NCBI RefSeq assembly: GCF_023008245.1
Contig: NZ_CP090145.1
Location: 1,116,001 to 1,180,000 of the forward strand
Length of the DNA stretch: 64,000 nucleotides
Source: Flavobacterium sediminilitoris
GTDB taxonomy: Bacteria > Bacteroidota > Bacteroidia > Flavobacteriales > Flavobacteriaceae
Direction: 5' to 3'
Shown: one piece after another, positions 42,397 to 51,268 of the stretch
How the letters are laid out: the number at the start of each line of letters is the position of its first letter
How positions within the stretch are numbered: the stretch's first letter is position 1
Made by a program: the position numbers and the translations under genes
The notes under the pieces: generated by a model
Told to the model about the DNA's origin: nothing
Database searches by the model: none
Seen by the model: only the letters and a program-made list of their open reading frames with translations

Positions 42397-43489
42397 TTTT
42401 TTATTTATTGTTTTTTTTAATGTGTTACTTTCCATCGCTCAGGATAAGAAAAATACAACATATTTTGATGCACAGTTATTTAGAGGAAATGTATATAAAC
42501 ATACTAATGATATTGGACATTTAATTTCTGGCCACCCTGACGGATTCATGTTAAGTTATAACTGGAAAACCTATGGTAAAAAAGAATGGCAACAAGTTTA
42601 TAATTATCCAGATTATGGAATTTCTTTTCATTATTTAGATTTTAAAAACAAATACCTTGGTTATAATTTTGCTTTAGGGTTACATTATAATTTTTATTTT
42701 TTGAAAAGGAATTTAATGTTTCGTATTTCGCAAGGCATTGGAGTAACTTCAAACCCATATAATAAAGAAACAAATAACAAAAACAATGCATTTGGAACTA
42801 AAGTGATGGATAATACCTACTTTATGTTGCAATATAAAAAAGATAATATTCTAAATAGAATAGGTTTCCAAGCTGGTTTTATGTTAACACATTTTTCAAA
42901 TGGAAGGTTTAAGGCACCAAATAGTGGAATTAATACCATTGCATTAAATGTGGGATTAAATTATAACTTTGATGAATATCAAGAGTTTATAAAAGATACA
43001 TTACCTAGTAGAGAAACGTACAAAGAAAAAATAAAATATAATATAGCATTTAGAACAGGCATTTCAGAAGGACCTGTTCCTCATTTAGGACAGAGACAAT
43101 TTTATCATATAGGTTTATATGCTGATAAGAGAATAGGCAGAAAAAGTGCATTACAATTCGGAACAGATGTTTTCTTTTCACGATATTTGCAAGATTATAT
43201 CCAATTTGTTTCAGTTGCTTTTCCAAAAGGACATAAATCGTATAGTGAAGCAGACGTTGATTATAAAAGAATAGGATTATTTATTGGCCATGAATTATTT
43301 ATAAATAAATTGTCAATTGAAATGCAATTTGGATATTATGTATATAAACCATTTAATTACGAAATTGATATTTATCAACGAGTAGGAGCAAAGTATTATA
43401 TTACCAAAGAATTATTTTCTGGAGTTGGATTAAAAACACACGGAGGAAGAGCAGAAGCAATTGAAGTAACATTAGGAATTCGATTATAA
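42386..43489 (+). CDS. Acyloxyacyl hydrolase / PagL-like lipid A deacylase, outer membrane
   Basis: A 367-residue protein with a signal peptide (MKYSFLFIVFFNVLLSIAQ) and many aromatic amphipathic strands. Signature LTHFSNGRFKAPNSGINTIALNVGLNYNF contains the PagL/acyloxyacyl-hydrolase catalytic His-Ser pair (H-F-S-N-G). Homologues remove an ester-linked acyl chain from lipid A, altering outer-membrane properties and host recognition. At over 360 residues it is much longer than gamma-proteobacterial PagL. Its place inside the polysaccharide locus suggests coordinate LPS remodelling. It overlaps rfbD by 11 bp and abuts the next gene at 43489. Confidence 0.88.
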   Translation: MKYSFLFIVFFNVLLSIAQDKKNTTYFDAQLFRGNVYKHTNDIGHLISGHPDGFMLSYNWKTYGKKEWQQVYNYPDYGISFHYLDFKNKYLGYNFALGLHYNFYFLKRNLMFRISQGIGVTSNPYNKETNNKNNAFGTKVMDNTYFMLQYKKDNILNRIGFQAGFMLTHFSNGRFKAPNSGINTIALNVGLNYNFDEYQEFIKDTLPSRETYKEKIKYNIAFRTGISEGPVPHLGQRQFYHIGLYADKRIGRKSALQFGTDVFFSRYLQDYIQFVSVAFPKGHKSYSEADVDYKRIGLFIGHELFINKLSIEMQFGYYVYKPFNYEIDIYQRVGAKYYITKELFSGVGLKTHGGRAEAIEVTLGIRL

Positions 43490-44241
43490 TGAAGAAAAAA
43501 TTAAGTATATTATCCTTTTTATTACTATTTATAATCACAAGTTGTGGTATTTCAGAAGACTGCTTTAAGGGTAATGGAAATAGAATTTCGCAGAACTTTT
43601 CTTTAGAAGATTTTACAAAAGTAAAAGTGTATGACGGAGTTGGCTTAGTAATTAAAGAAGGACCAAATTATGAAATAAGAGTTGAAACAAGTGATAACAT
43701 AATTGATGATTTGGACGTTAAAGTAGTTGATGACATGTTAATTGTTAAAGATAATTCAACTTGTAACATTGCTCGTGATTATGGATTGACGACTGTTTAT
43801 GTAACTGTTCCAAATTTAACTGAAATTCACTGTAAAACAGAACAAGAGATTAAGAGTGATGGGATGTTGCATTTCCCAGAGTTGAGGTTGTACTCAATAG
43901 GTGATGGTTACGGTGGAACTGGGGCTGGAACGGGAGATTTTTATTTAGATGTTGATTGCGAAGAATTTTATGTGGAAACTAATGGGTTAAGTAATTTTTA
44001 TATTAACGGATTAAGTAATTCAGTTATACTTTTCTTTTCTTGGGGTGATGGTCGTTTTGAAGGAGAAAATTTTAGAGTAAATACGATGGAAATTTTTCAT
44101 AGAGGCAGTAATGATTTAACAGTATATTCTATAAACTCATTAACAGGAGCAATTTATGCTACTGGAAATGTAGTTTTGAAAAATAACCCAGTATCAATTG
44201 ATGTAAATCAATTATTTACAGGTAGTCTTATTTATAATTAA
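43489..44241 (+). CDS. Head-GIN domain (DUF2807) lipoprotein
   Basis: A 250-residue lipoprotein: MKKKLSILSFLLLFIITSC, lipobox with Cys at residue 19. The mature part is a beta-solenoid with the head-GIN pattern (FTKVKVYDGVGLVIKEGPNYEIRVETSDNIID; LTTVYVTVPNLTEIHCKTEQEIKSDG). It is encoded with the PagL-like gene by a one-base overlap (43489), so the two probably form a functional pair in the envelope. It differs from the copy at 23887, which lacks a lipobox. Confidence 0.85.
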   Translation: MKKKLSILSFLLLFIITSCGISEDCFKGNGNRISQNFSLEDFTKVKVYDGVGLVIKEGPNYEIRVETSDNIIDDLDVKVVDDMLIVKDNSTCNIARDYGLTTVYVTVPNLTEIHCKTEQEIKSDGMLHFPELRLYSIGDGYGGTGAGTGDFYLDVDCEEFYVETNGLSNFYINGLSNSVILFFSWGDGRFEGENFRVNTMEIFHRGSNDLTVYSINSLTGAIYATGNVVLKNNPVSIDVNQLFTGSLIYN

Positions 44242-44243
44242 TT

Positions 44244-45557
44244 TTGGAAAAAATAAAAGAACTTTTAACAAAAATAAATTCGAATACATTAATAAAGCAA
44301 AGTATTATAACTTTGATTTTGCGTGTTTTTGGTGTCATAACGCTTTTTGGCTTTACTCTATTTTTGACACATAATTATAGTCCTAAAATAGTAGGGCAAT
44401 ACGATTTTACACGAACTTTTCTATTATTAGTTGGGAGTATTGCTTTATTAGGAACAGATCAATCTGTTTTATTTTTTGCTGGAAAGTTAAGAGCACTAAA
44501 TTCATTTTCTGTTTTAAAGAAGCTATATATAAATAATTTGAAAATATTATTCATGACTTCTTTATGTTTATTATTATTATTTCTATTAGTAGATAAAAAT
44601 TTTGTAGATAGTTTTTTTAATGATTCATCTACATACAACATCATTTATAAGTGTATTTTTCTTTTATTTTTTAATGTGTTAACACTTTATAATACTGAAT
44701 TCATAAGAGCTTTAGGAGATGTTTATTTGTCTGAACTTTTTAGAAATACATTTAAATATTTTCCTGTTTTTATAGGGTCAATTTTACTCACTTTTCACGG
44801 AAATCCAGAATGTTTAATAGATTTTTTCATATATGGTTTTTTCTTTTTAGCAATTATAACCTTGATTATAATTTTAATTAAGTTAGTTAAAATAGAAGGT
44901 GAACATTTAGATTTTTGTAATGAAGTAAATCAAGTAAAAATCATTAAGTCTTCATATTCTATGGGTTTAAGTAGTTTGATTTTTTTTTTGTTACTCAGTG
45001 TAGATGTTTTTTTATTAAAAAGGCACTTTGGAGACGCTGTTGTGGCTTATTATTCGTTAGCAATTAAATTAATGACGTTTATGAGTATGGTTATTATTTC
45101 TTTCGGTATTAATGCTTCAACTAAGATAGCCGAGCTTTACGAGTTAAAAAAAGTAGAAGAATTAACCGTGGTTATAAAGAGAAGTAATAGACTTATTTTT
45201 ATAATTAATTTTATAGGTGGAGTGATATTGATTTTATTTAGTGAAACCATTTTAAAAATATTTGGGGCGGATTATATTTTAGCAGATTCAGCTCTAAAAT
45301 TGCTAGTTTTATCTCAAATTATAGCATCTTTTTTTGGAGTGATACCAATGTATATGAATATGACCAATAAACAGATAGTTTTTAAAAGAATAATGTTTTT
45401 GGCTTTATTAATAAATATTATTCTAAATATTATTTTGATTCCTAAATATGAAATGCTTGGTGCGGCAATTAGTTTTTCGATAACAAATATCTTTTGGATT
45501 TTACTTTGTGTCTTTTATGTTTTTATAAAAGATAAAATTAAAATGGGAATATTTTAA
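44244..45557 (+). CDS. Wzx-type oligosaccharide flippase
   Basis: A 437-residue polytopic protein with about 12 hydrophobic helices in the MATE/MOP pattern. It moves undecaprenyl-linked repeat units across the inner membrane. Start is TTG at 44244 (MEKIKELLTKINSNTLIKQSIITLILRVFGVITLFGFTLFLTHNYSP), 2 bp after the GIN stop. IKSSYSMGLSSLIFFLLLSVDVFLLKRHFG is the internal repeat start typical of Wzx. Polytopic flippases vary greatly, so the substrate cannot be told, but position with GTs and Wzy-like proteins supports this role. Confidence 0.9.
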   Translation: MEKIKELLTKINSNTLIKQSIITLILRVFGVITLFGFTLFLTHNYSPKIVGQYDFTRTFLLLVGSIALLGTDQSVLFFAGKLRALNSFSVLKKLYINNLKILFMTSLCLLLLFLLVDKNFVDSFFNDSSTYNIIYKCIFLLFFNVLTLYNTEFIRALGDVYLSELFRNTFKYFPVFIGSILLTFHGNPECLIDFFIYGFFFLAIITLIIILIKLVKIEGEHLDFCNEVNQVKIIKSSYSMGLSSLIFFLLLSVDVFLLKRHFGDAVVAYYSLAIKLMTFMSMVIISFGINASTKIAELYELKKVEELTVVIKRSNRLIFIINFIGGVILILFSETILKIFGADYILADSALKLLVLSQIIASFFGVIPMYMNMTNKQIVFKRIMFLALLINIILNIILIPKYEMLGAAISFSITNIFWILLCVFYVFIKDKIKMGIF

Positions 45558-45572
45558 ATATGTAAAAAGGAA

Positions 45573-46622
45573 ATGAAAATTCTATATATAATAAATAACT
45601 TTAATTTTGGAGGAGCAGAGACAGTTGTCTTTAATCTGATTGAAGGATTAAAAAAAAAGAATATAAATGTTGAAGTTTTAGTTTTTGAAAAAACAAATAC
45701 TTCTTTAGAAATGAAGGTTGAAAAACTGTGTAAAATATATTACATGAATATTAATATTTATAATCCGATAAATTCTCTTAAAATAATACCCTTTTTAAAG
45801 AAATATGACTTAGTTCATGTTCATTTATTTCCATCTTTTTATTGGGTTGCCATTGCGAAGAAGATTTCATTTTCTAAAATTAAAATTGTGTATACAGAGC
45901 ATAGTACATTTAACAGAAGATCGAAATATTCAATTTTTAAAAAAACAGATTATTTGATTTGCAAAGAAATTAAAAAGATAATTGCAGTTTCGAATGATGT
46001 AAAGATTAGTTTATTAAGAACATTAAAGTCATCAAAGAATAAAATTATTGTAATACCTAATGGAATTGATTTTAAAAAATTTTATCCTAAAAATGATTCA
46101 AAATTGCAGATAGATTTAATACAAGTTTCTAGGTTTACTTATCAAAAGGACCAAAAAACATTAATTAAAGCTATGACACTTTTACCAGATTATATTAGAT
46201 TAACTCTTGTAGGTGATGGAGAAACAAAAAGGGATTGCGAAAAATTAGCTAGTGAATTAAACCTTATTGATAGAATAACATTTTTAGGATATAGAGACGA
46301 TATAAATGAATTGATTAATATAAGTAGAATATTGATTCTTTCTACTAATATTGAAGGGTTGCCAATTACTTTGTTAGAAGGGATGGCTTGTATGAAGCCA
46401 GTTGTATCATCTAATATTGATGGAGTTAGGGAGATTGTTGGTAATTATGGACTTATGTTTGAAAAAGGTAACGAAGTAGAACTGTCAGAGCAAATTTTAA
46501 AGTTATACAAGAATCAAGATTTCTATTCTGAAATATCAAGAAAATGTTATCTAAGAGCACAAGAATTCTCACTTGATAGAATGATTGAAAATCATATAAA
46601 TCTTTATAAAGAATTGATTTGA
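45573..46622 (+). CDS. Family 4 glycosyltransferase
   Basis: A 349-residue GT-B glycosyltransferase. It opens with a nucleotide-sugar domain (NNFNFGGAETVVFNLIEGL), then VIPNGIDFKKFYP and the donor-binding loop STNIEGLPITLLEGMACMKPVVSSNIDGVREIV (E-x7-E). It probably adds one sugar of the repeat unit. It lies 15 bp after the flippase and overlaps the next start by 4 bp (46619-46622). Confidence 0.9.
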   Translation: MKILYIINNFNFGGAETVVFNLIEGLKKKNINVEVLVFEKTNTSLEMKVEKLCKIYYMNINIYNPINSLKIIPFLKKYDLVHVHLFPSFYWVAIAKKISFSKIKIVYTEHSTFNRRSKYSIFKKTDYLICKEIKKIIAVSNDVKISLLRTLKSSKNKIIVIPNGIDFKKFYPKNDSKLQIDLIQVSRFTYQKDQKTLIKAMTLLPDYIRLTLVGDGETKRDCEKLASELNLIDRITFLGYRDDINELINISRILILSTNIEGLPITLLEGMACMKPVVSSNIDGVREIVGNYGLMFEKGNEVELSEQILKLYKNQDFYSEISRKCYLRAQEFSLDRMIENHINLYKELI

Positions 46623-47683
46623 AAGTAAATAAAAATGTTTTTAGTTTCTATCTATTAATAGGTATAATATTATTTTTAAGTATACTATTCCCTTTTGTTT
46701 TACCAAATAGGTTTTTTAGTGATGCTTATACTATAATATATGATAAGTACAATGAAATAGGTTTAATTGGAAGTTATCCTTTTTCTATGTCTTTTTATAA
46801 GTACACCGGTTTAAAATATTTACCGTTTAGTATGGTGGCGCTTATACAGTTGCCAATATTGTATTATTTGTTGCGAAAAATTGGGATCCCCAAAGACTTT
46901 CATCTGGTCACGGTTAAAAACCTATTGGTTTATCTTGCTCTTTTGATGATTGCCATTTTTATAGGAATGCCTTCTAAAGAATTTATAACATTTATTTTTA
47001 TATGGTATTTTGTTTATATTTTTATCAACCATAGGAATACTATTTCCAAAAAAATAAGAATAGGAATCTATTTGTTTTTAATTTTTAGCTTCATTTTTAG
47101 ACCCTACTTTATATTCATACCCATTGTGGCAATTGGAATGAATTTATTGACAAAAGTTAATGTTAAGAATAAAGTAGCATCTAGTTTTTTAGCAGGATTG
47201 ACTATCATGATTTTCATGTCTATTAGTTATGGCATTGTAAAAGGAAAACATTTTTCACAGCAAACAAGAGAGGAGTTAAACGAGGAAAGAGGAATGATTG
47301 ATTCAAATTCTATACTAAAATCTCCTATTGAACCAAATACTTGGTACGGGGAAGCGGTAAGTATTGTTTATGGTTTCTTTTCGGTGAATTTACCTATCAA
47401 TGGTTTAAAGCATTTTTTGAAACCTCAAATTTTAGTATTTATAGTTTGGCAGTTTTTTCTTTTCTATATTCTTTTGGTTCGTTTTTACAGCTTAATAAAA
47501 CACAAAAAAGAATTATCCACAGAATATTGGTTGATGCTTTTCCTTTTTGCATACTTTATTATACAAGGAGTGTTTGAACCTGATTTAGGATCAGCAGTGC
47601 GACATAAAATAGGAGTTTTTCCTTTAATTTATTATTTACTTTATTATGAAAATTTCAGAAAAGAAGTTCAATCGCATATATAA
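46619..47683 (+). CDS. Polytopic membrane protein, putative Wzy-type polymerase (EpsG-like)
   Basis: A 354-residue protein starting at TTG 46619 and overlapping the GT gene by 4 bp. It has about nine hydrophobic helices; LIQLPILYYLLRKIGIP, LLMIAIFIGMPSKEFITFIFIWYF and FIFRPYFIFIPIVAIGMNLL are family-like. A large periplasmic loop contains GKHFSQQTREELNEERG. This resembles EpsG/Wzy-type polymerases of capsular and exopolysaccharide loci. Base composition looks less AT-extreme than the neighbouring housekeeping genes. The call rests on topology and context; there is no strong motif. Confidence 0.55.
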   Translation: MKVNKNVFSFYLLIGIILFLSILFPFVLPNRFFSDAYTIIYDKYNEIGLIGSYPFSMSFYKYTGLKYLPFSMVALIQLPILYYLLRKIGIPKDFHLVTVKNLLVYLALLMIAIFIGMPSKEFITFIFIWYFVYIFINHRNTISKKIRIGIYLFLIFSFIFRPYFIFIPIVAIGMNLLTKVNVKNKVASSFLAGLTIMIFMSISYGIVKGKHFSQQTREELNEERGMIDSNSILKSPIEPNTWYGEAVSIVYGFFSVNLPINGLKHFLKPQILVFIVWQFFLFYILLVRFYSLIKHKKELSTEYWLMLFLFAYFIIQGVFEPDLGSAVRHKIGVFPLIYYLLYYENFRKEVQSHI

Positions 47684-48944
47684 TTTTTTGTTATTAATTG
47701 TTTCAATCGCATTGCCATTTGGAAAGTTGAGTAATTTTGCAATTATCTTATTTGTATCATTTAACCTAATTTTTTTTAAACGTCCAGAATTAAATAAACA
47801 AATTTGGAAAATTGCTTTATTAATGCTGATTCCTTTACTCCTGGAAGTGATGTTTTTTTGGAATAATGACGAATTAGATAGAGGTATAAAATCGTTGTTA
47901 AAATACATTTCATTATTAGTATTTGCTTTTTTTATAATAGGGCATTATAAGAGAGTAAACGTAAATCTGCTATTAAGACGTTATGCTGTGAGTATGACCA
48001 TTATTTTACTGCTTTTAGAAATTAGATTTGTTATTGTGTTTCAAGAATATATGCAAAAGTATTTAAATGGTATAGACTTGTGGGAGGTAGGGTATGTGTT
48101 TACGCAATCGTTCAAAGTACACGCACCAGCAATAAATTTTCAATTAGTTTTTGTGGCTTGTGTAAATCTTTATTTTTTAATTCAAACATTTATTAGGAAG
48201 AGTTCAATAAAAAAAAAGATAATCAACCTAAGTTTGGTATTAGTTGCATCAATGCATGTTTTAGTAGTTAATACAAGAGTTTCGTTGTTGTGTCTATTAT
48301 TGTGCTTTATGGTTATGATTTTTTATGAAATTAAAAAAAAGCTCAATTTTAAAAAGGCTTTGTTCGCTACTTTTGGGGTTCTGTTAATGCTGTTAACAAT
48401 TATAACGATTACTGTATACAGTAATCCTTTTATGATCGAAAAGTATACAACGTTTACTTTTTCAAATTTAGATAAAGTAGGGAAATTAGACGAAATGGAA
48501 CATCCTGAAATATATGCTTACAACGGTTTGGTAAATCGATTATCAATTTGGAAATCCGCTTTGGAATTAGCCAATGAGAATTGTTTAGTAGGAGTGGGGG
48601 CTTCTGATGCAAATCAAGATTTAATCAAATATTTTAAAGATACCAATCAATTTTTTTTAGCTAAATATGAATTTGCTACCCATAATCAATATTTAAATTA
48701 TTATTTAAAGTTTGGTTTTATTGGGCTTATCCTAACGGTTTGTTATATTTTAGGTCAGTTTTACTTAGGAATTACATTAAAGAATGGATTGATAATTGCA
48801 TTTGCACTTTTGTTTTCAATATCAAACCTCACTGATGATTTTTTAAATCGTTTTGATGGTATAGGATTTAGCGGATTTTTCTATTCAATCTTTATTGTTA
48901 TGCATTTGAAATGGTATTCAAATAAATTGATTTCATCTGATTAA
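47646..48944 (+). CDS. O-antigen ligase/polymerase family protein
   Basis: A 432-residue polytopic protein of the WaaL/Wzy_C kind. N-terminal helices begin LLLIVSIALPFGKLSNFAIILFVSFNLIFF, and the periplasmic segment with ATHNQYLNYYLKFGFIGLILTV (H-N-x-Y-L-x-x-x-x-x-x-G) is the hallmark of the O-antigen ligase domain. It overlaps the preceding gene by 38 bp and its 3' end overlaps the convergent glycosyltransferase by 47 bp. A second family member lies at 51269, so one may polymerise and the other ligate. Confidence 0.85.
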   Translation: MKISEKKFNRIYNFLLLIVSIALPFGKLSNFAIILFVSFNLIFFKRPELNKQIWKIALLMLIPLLLEVMFFWNNDELDRGIKSLLKYISLLVFAFFIIGHYKRVNVNLLLRRYAVSMTIILLLLEIRFVIVFQEYMQKYLNGIDLWEVGYVFTQSFKVHAPAINFQLVFVACVNLYFLIQTFIRKSSIKKKIINLSLVLVASMHVLVVNTRVSLLCLLLCFMVMIFYEIKKKLNFKKALFATFGVLLMLLTIITITVYSNPFMIEKYTTFTFSNLDKVGKLDEMEHPEIYAYNGLVNRLSIWKSALELANENCLVGVGASDANQDLIKYFKDTNQFFLAKYEFATHNQYLNYYLKFGFIGLILTVCYILGQFYLGITLKNGLIIAFALLFSISNLTDDFLNRFDGIGFSGFFYSIFIVMHLKWYSNKLISSD

Positions 48945-50019
48945 AATTAGTTGTAGTATTGAAAAGGGCTTTACAACGCTTAAGGCCATTTGCTCCCATT
49001 TCATTTCTTGTTCTCTCGTCTTCTAATTTTTTGAATTGGATGTCAAGTTCTTCAATACAATTGAATAAATAACCATTTTCATTATGAACTACAATATCTT
49101 TGTTTCCGATAATATTCGTTGCAACCAAGGGTTTTTCAAGCGCCATAGCTTCTAAAAGAGCGATTGGTAAGCCTTCCCACAATGAGGTCTGTAAATATAC
49201 GTCGATAGAATTAAGACGACTCATTACTTCTACCTGATCTAATGACCATCCTGTAATAGTAATGTTTGTCGCAGTCAGTTGACTTTTTAATTCACCATCT
49301 CCAATCCAAATAAAATTGTATTTTGAAAATCGTAACGCAATTGTATTGAATAAGTCTGGATTTTTTTGAAAACTAATTCTTCCAATAATACCAATTGTTA
49401 AAACATTATTTTTAATAGGCTTTTTAAAGGCACTTAATTTGTCTACAATAATACCATTACGGACTAATACGCTTTTTCCAATTTTTTGTGCAATTTCATA
49501 TTCGGTATCACCGCAAGCAAGGGTTATACCGCCAAATATTCTTTGAATGTATTTTTCAATAAAGTAAAACACTTTCTTTTTAGAATTGGAAAATTCTTTA
49601 CTTAAAAAAGAATAACCATGAGGAGTATAGAATACTCTTTCTTTTGAAACAATATTTAAAGCCGCAATTCGCCCTAAAACACTCGCTTTTGAAGAATGAA
49701 GGTGTACAATATCCGGATTGTACTTTTTTAATAGTTTGCGGAGCTTTAAAATGGATTTATAGTCTTGAAGTGGATTTAGTTTTCGACACATATCCACTTC
49801 TACAAGTTCAACATTCTGATTGGTAATCAATTCCAAATTTTTTGGGTCAATTTCTTTTCTGTTTTTACTAAAAAAAATGATAGTTTTTATATCATCTTCC
49901 TTAGAAAAGTGTGAGGTTAAATCTTTAAAATAGGTGTAAACTCCTCCTCCTAAAGCTTCTACAACATGTACTACAACCAAAATCGTAATGTTTAAAATTA
50001 GGCCATAAAGATAGACCAT
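48898..50019 (-). CDS. Family 4 glycosyltransferase, convergent with the polymerase
   Basis: A GT-B glycosyltransferase of about 373 residues, with HVVEALGGGVYTYFKDLT at the N-terminus and SLWEGLPIALLEAMALEKPLVATNIIGNKDIV (E-x7-E) at the C-terminal domain. IGRISFQKNPDLF is the usual inter-domain start. I take the ATG at 50019; an upstream TTG at 50025 adds two residues. Its 3' end overlaps the last 47 bp of the polymerase gene in opposite orientation, which is unusual. It is the only minus-strand gene inside the cluster apart from the CapK-like gene at its end. Confidence 0.85.
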   Translation of the reverse strand: MVYLYGLILNITILVVVHVVEALGGGVYTYFKDLTSHFSKEDDIKTIIFFSKNRKEIDPKNLELITNQNVELVEVDMCRKLNPLQDYKSILKLRKLLKKYNPDIVHLHSSKASVLGRIAALNIVSKERVFYTPHGYSFLSKEFSNSKKKVFYFIEKYIQRIFGGITLACGDTEYEIAQKIGKSVLVRNGIIVDKLSAFKKPIKNNVLTIGIIGRISFQKNPDLFNTIALRFSKYNFIWIGDGELKSQLTATNITITGWSLDQVEVMSRLNSIDVYLQTSLWEGLPIALLEAMALEKPLVATNIIGNKDIVVHNENGYLFNCIEELDIQFKKLEDERTRNEMGANGLKRCKALFNTTTNFNQMKSIYLNTISNA

Positions 50020-50058
50020 AATCAAAAGATTTACATAAATTTGTTTAAAATTATTTCT

Positions 50059-50685
50059 ATGAAAATTAAAAAGATTGCATTGGTATTAATAACTACATTG
50101 TTTATTTATTCATGTAAGGATGAAAGCAAAAATGAAGAAAATGTTGTCAAGATTAAAACTTTTGGTTTAGATAAAGATGACACTATAATGTTACATTCAT
50201 CTTATCCTAATGAATCTGTGAGATGGGACAAGTTAGTTGCAAGTTTTAATAATTTAGGAGATGGAATTAGTAATTCTTCATTTGTAATAAATTTTAAAAC
50301 AGAGAACTTTTTTTGTAAGCACAAAATTGATTCGGCTTTTGTTGTATTAAAACCTTATCCAGAAGAAAATTTTGGAGCAAATCAGTTAAAGATCGCTTTG
50401 ATTGATGAACCGTTCAAAGCGGACTTTAGTTGGAATAATAAGCCAATTGTTTATAAAGATATTTATAGTTTATACAGAAATAAAGATAATAAAGATGAAA
50501 AAAAAATTAAAATAGATATTACAAATCTTGTAAAATATTCATCAAGTGAATATAAATTTGACTTGCCACTAATTTTTTCTCTTAAAGCTGAAACCCTATC
50601 GGAACAAGCTTTTGCTACTTTCTACTCAAGTAATATTGATATTGATGAAGTTAAGCCAAAACTTGAAGTTTATTATAGTAAATAA
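50059..50685 (+). CDS. Lipoprotein of unknown function (DNRLRE-like)
   Basis: I take the ATG at 50059 (MKIKKIALVLITTLFIYSC, lipobox Cys near residue 19), 208 residues; a TTG at 50041 would add six residues before the signal peptide. The mature part is beta-rich with FVVLKPYPEENFGANQLKIALIDEPFKADFSWNNKP and IKIDITNLVKYSS, similar to DNRLRE-type domains that are often found on secreted proteins. No further role is evident. It is followed by a strong terminator at 50702-50744. Confidence 0.6.
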   Translation: MKIKKIALVLITTLFIYSCKDESKNEENVVKIKTFGLDKDDTIMLHSSYPNESVRWDKLVASFNNLGDGISNSSFVINFKTENFFCKHKIDSAFVVLKPYPEENFGANQLKIALIDEPFKADFSWNNKPIVYKDIYSLYRNKDNKDEKKIKIDITNLVKYSSSEYKFDLPLIFSLKAETLSEQAFATFYSSNIDIDEVKPKLEVYYSK

Positions 50686-51268
50686 TAGTAAAATTGAGAT
50701 AAAAAAGAATAAGATAGATAACTTCCGTCCGTCTTATTCTTTTTATTGAAGTATCAAGTATTCGTTTTCAAATGTTTTCATGCTAAAATTTCCCCAATAC
50801 ATTGCTTAAATATGCTTTATATTTCCACTTAGGTTATAAATTTAGAAACACCTAATAATTTTTGTAATGTACTTCAAAAATTAATTTTCTTTCAAAATTA
50901 AACGTTTTTTTATAGATTTTGTCAATTCTTTTATAGTTAACTTTACTAGTATAAATTGTTTGCTTTTAGGTATTTATTATAGTTTTGAATTAAGGGAACA
51001 CTAAACTAATCTAAATCATCTACAAATATAAATTTGCATATCGACGTTTCTGAACTTCAAACTACTAATCAAGATACATTGTTTTGTTTCAATAAACTTA
51101 AGAAGTAAATCACGTAATACATACGATTTATGTAAATTAAAATCATATTTTATACCATATAAATTTTTAATTTAGATAAAATCAAGGTATATATATTGTT
51201 TTTAGATTATTAATTTGTACTCATTGTAAAATAAAAAATACTTAAATTGCAATATTTAATGAATAAAT
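50686..51268. other. Long AT-rich intergenic region inside the polysaccharide locus
   Basis: About 580 bp with the terminator at its left end and no gene. I see no inverted repeat, tRNA or integrase remnant. Several short stretches could be decayed coding sequence, but none has a readable domain. It separates two transcription units of the locus and probably holds the promoter for the gene at 51269. Confidence 0.55.
50702..50744 (+). terminator. Terminator after the DNRLRE-like lipoprotein
   Basis: AAAAAGAATAAGA (50702-50714) and TCTTATTCTTTTT (50732-50744) pair perfectly around a 17-nt loop; the downstream arm is itself T-rich. Confidence 0.8.

Noticed and set aside
50686..51268. Non-coding gap as an insertion-sequence scar or attachment site
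   Set aside because: I see no terminal inverted repeats, target duplication, tRNA end or transposase remnant.
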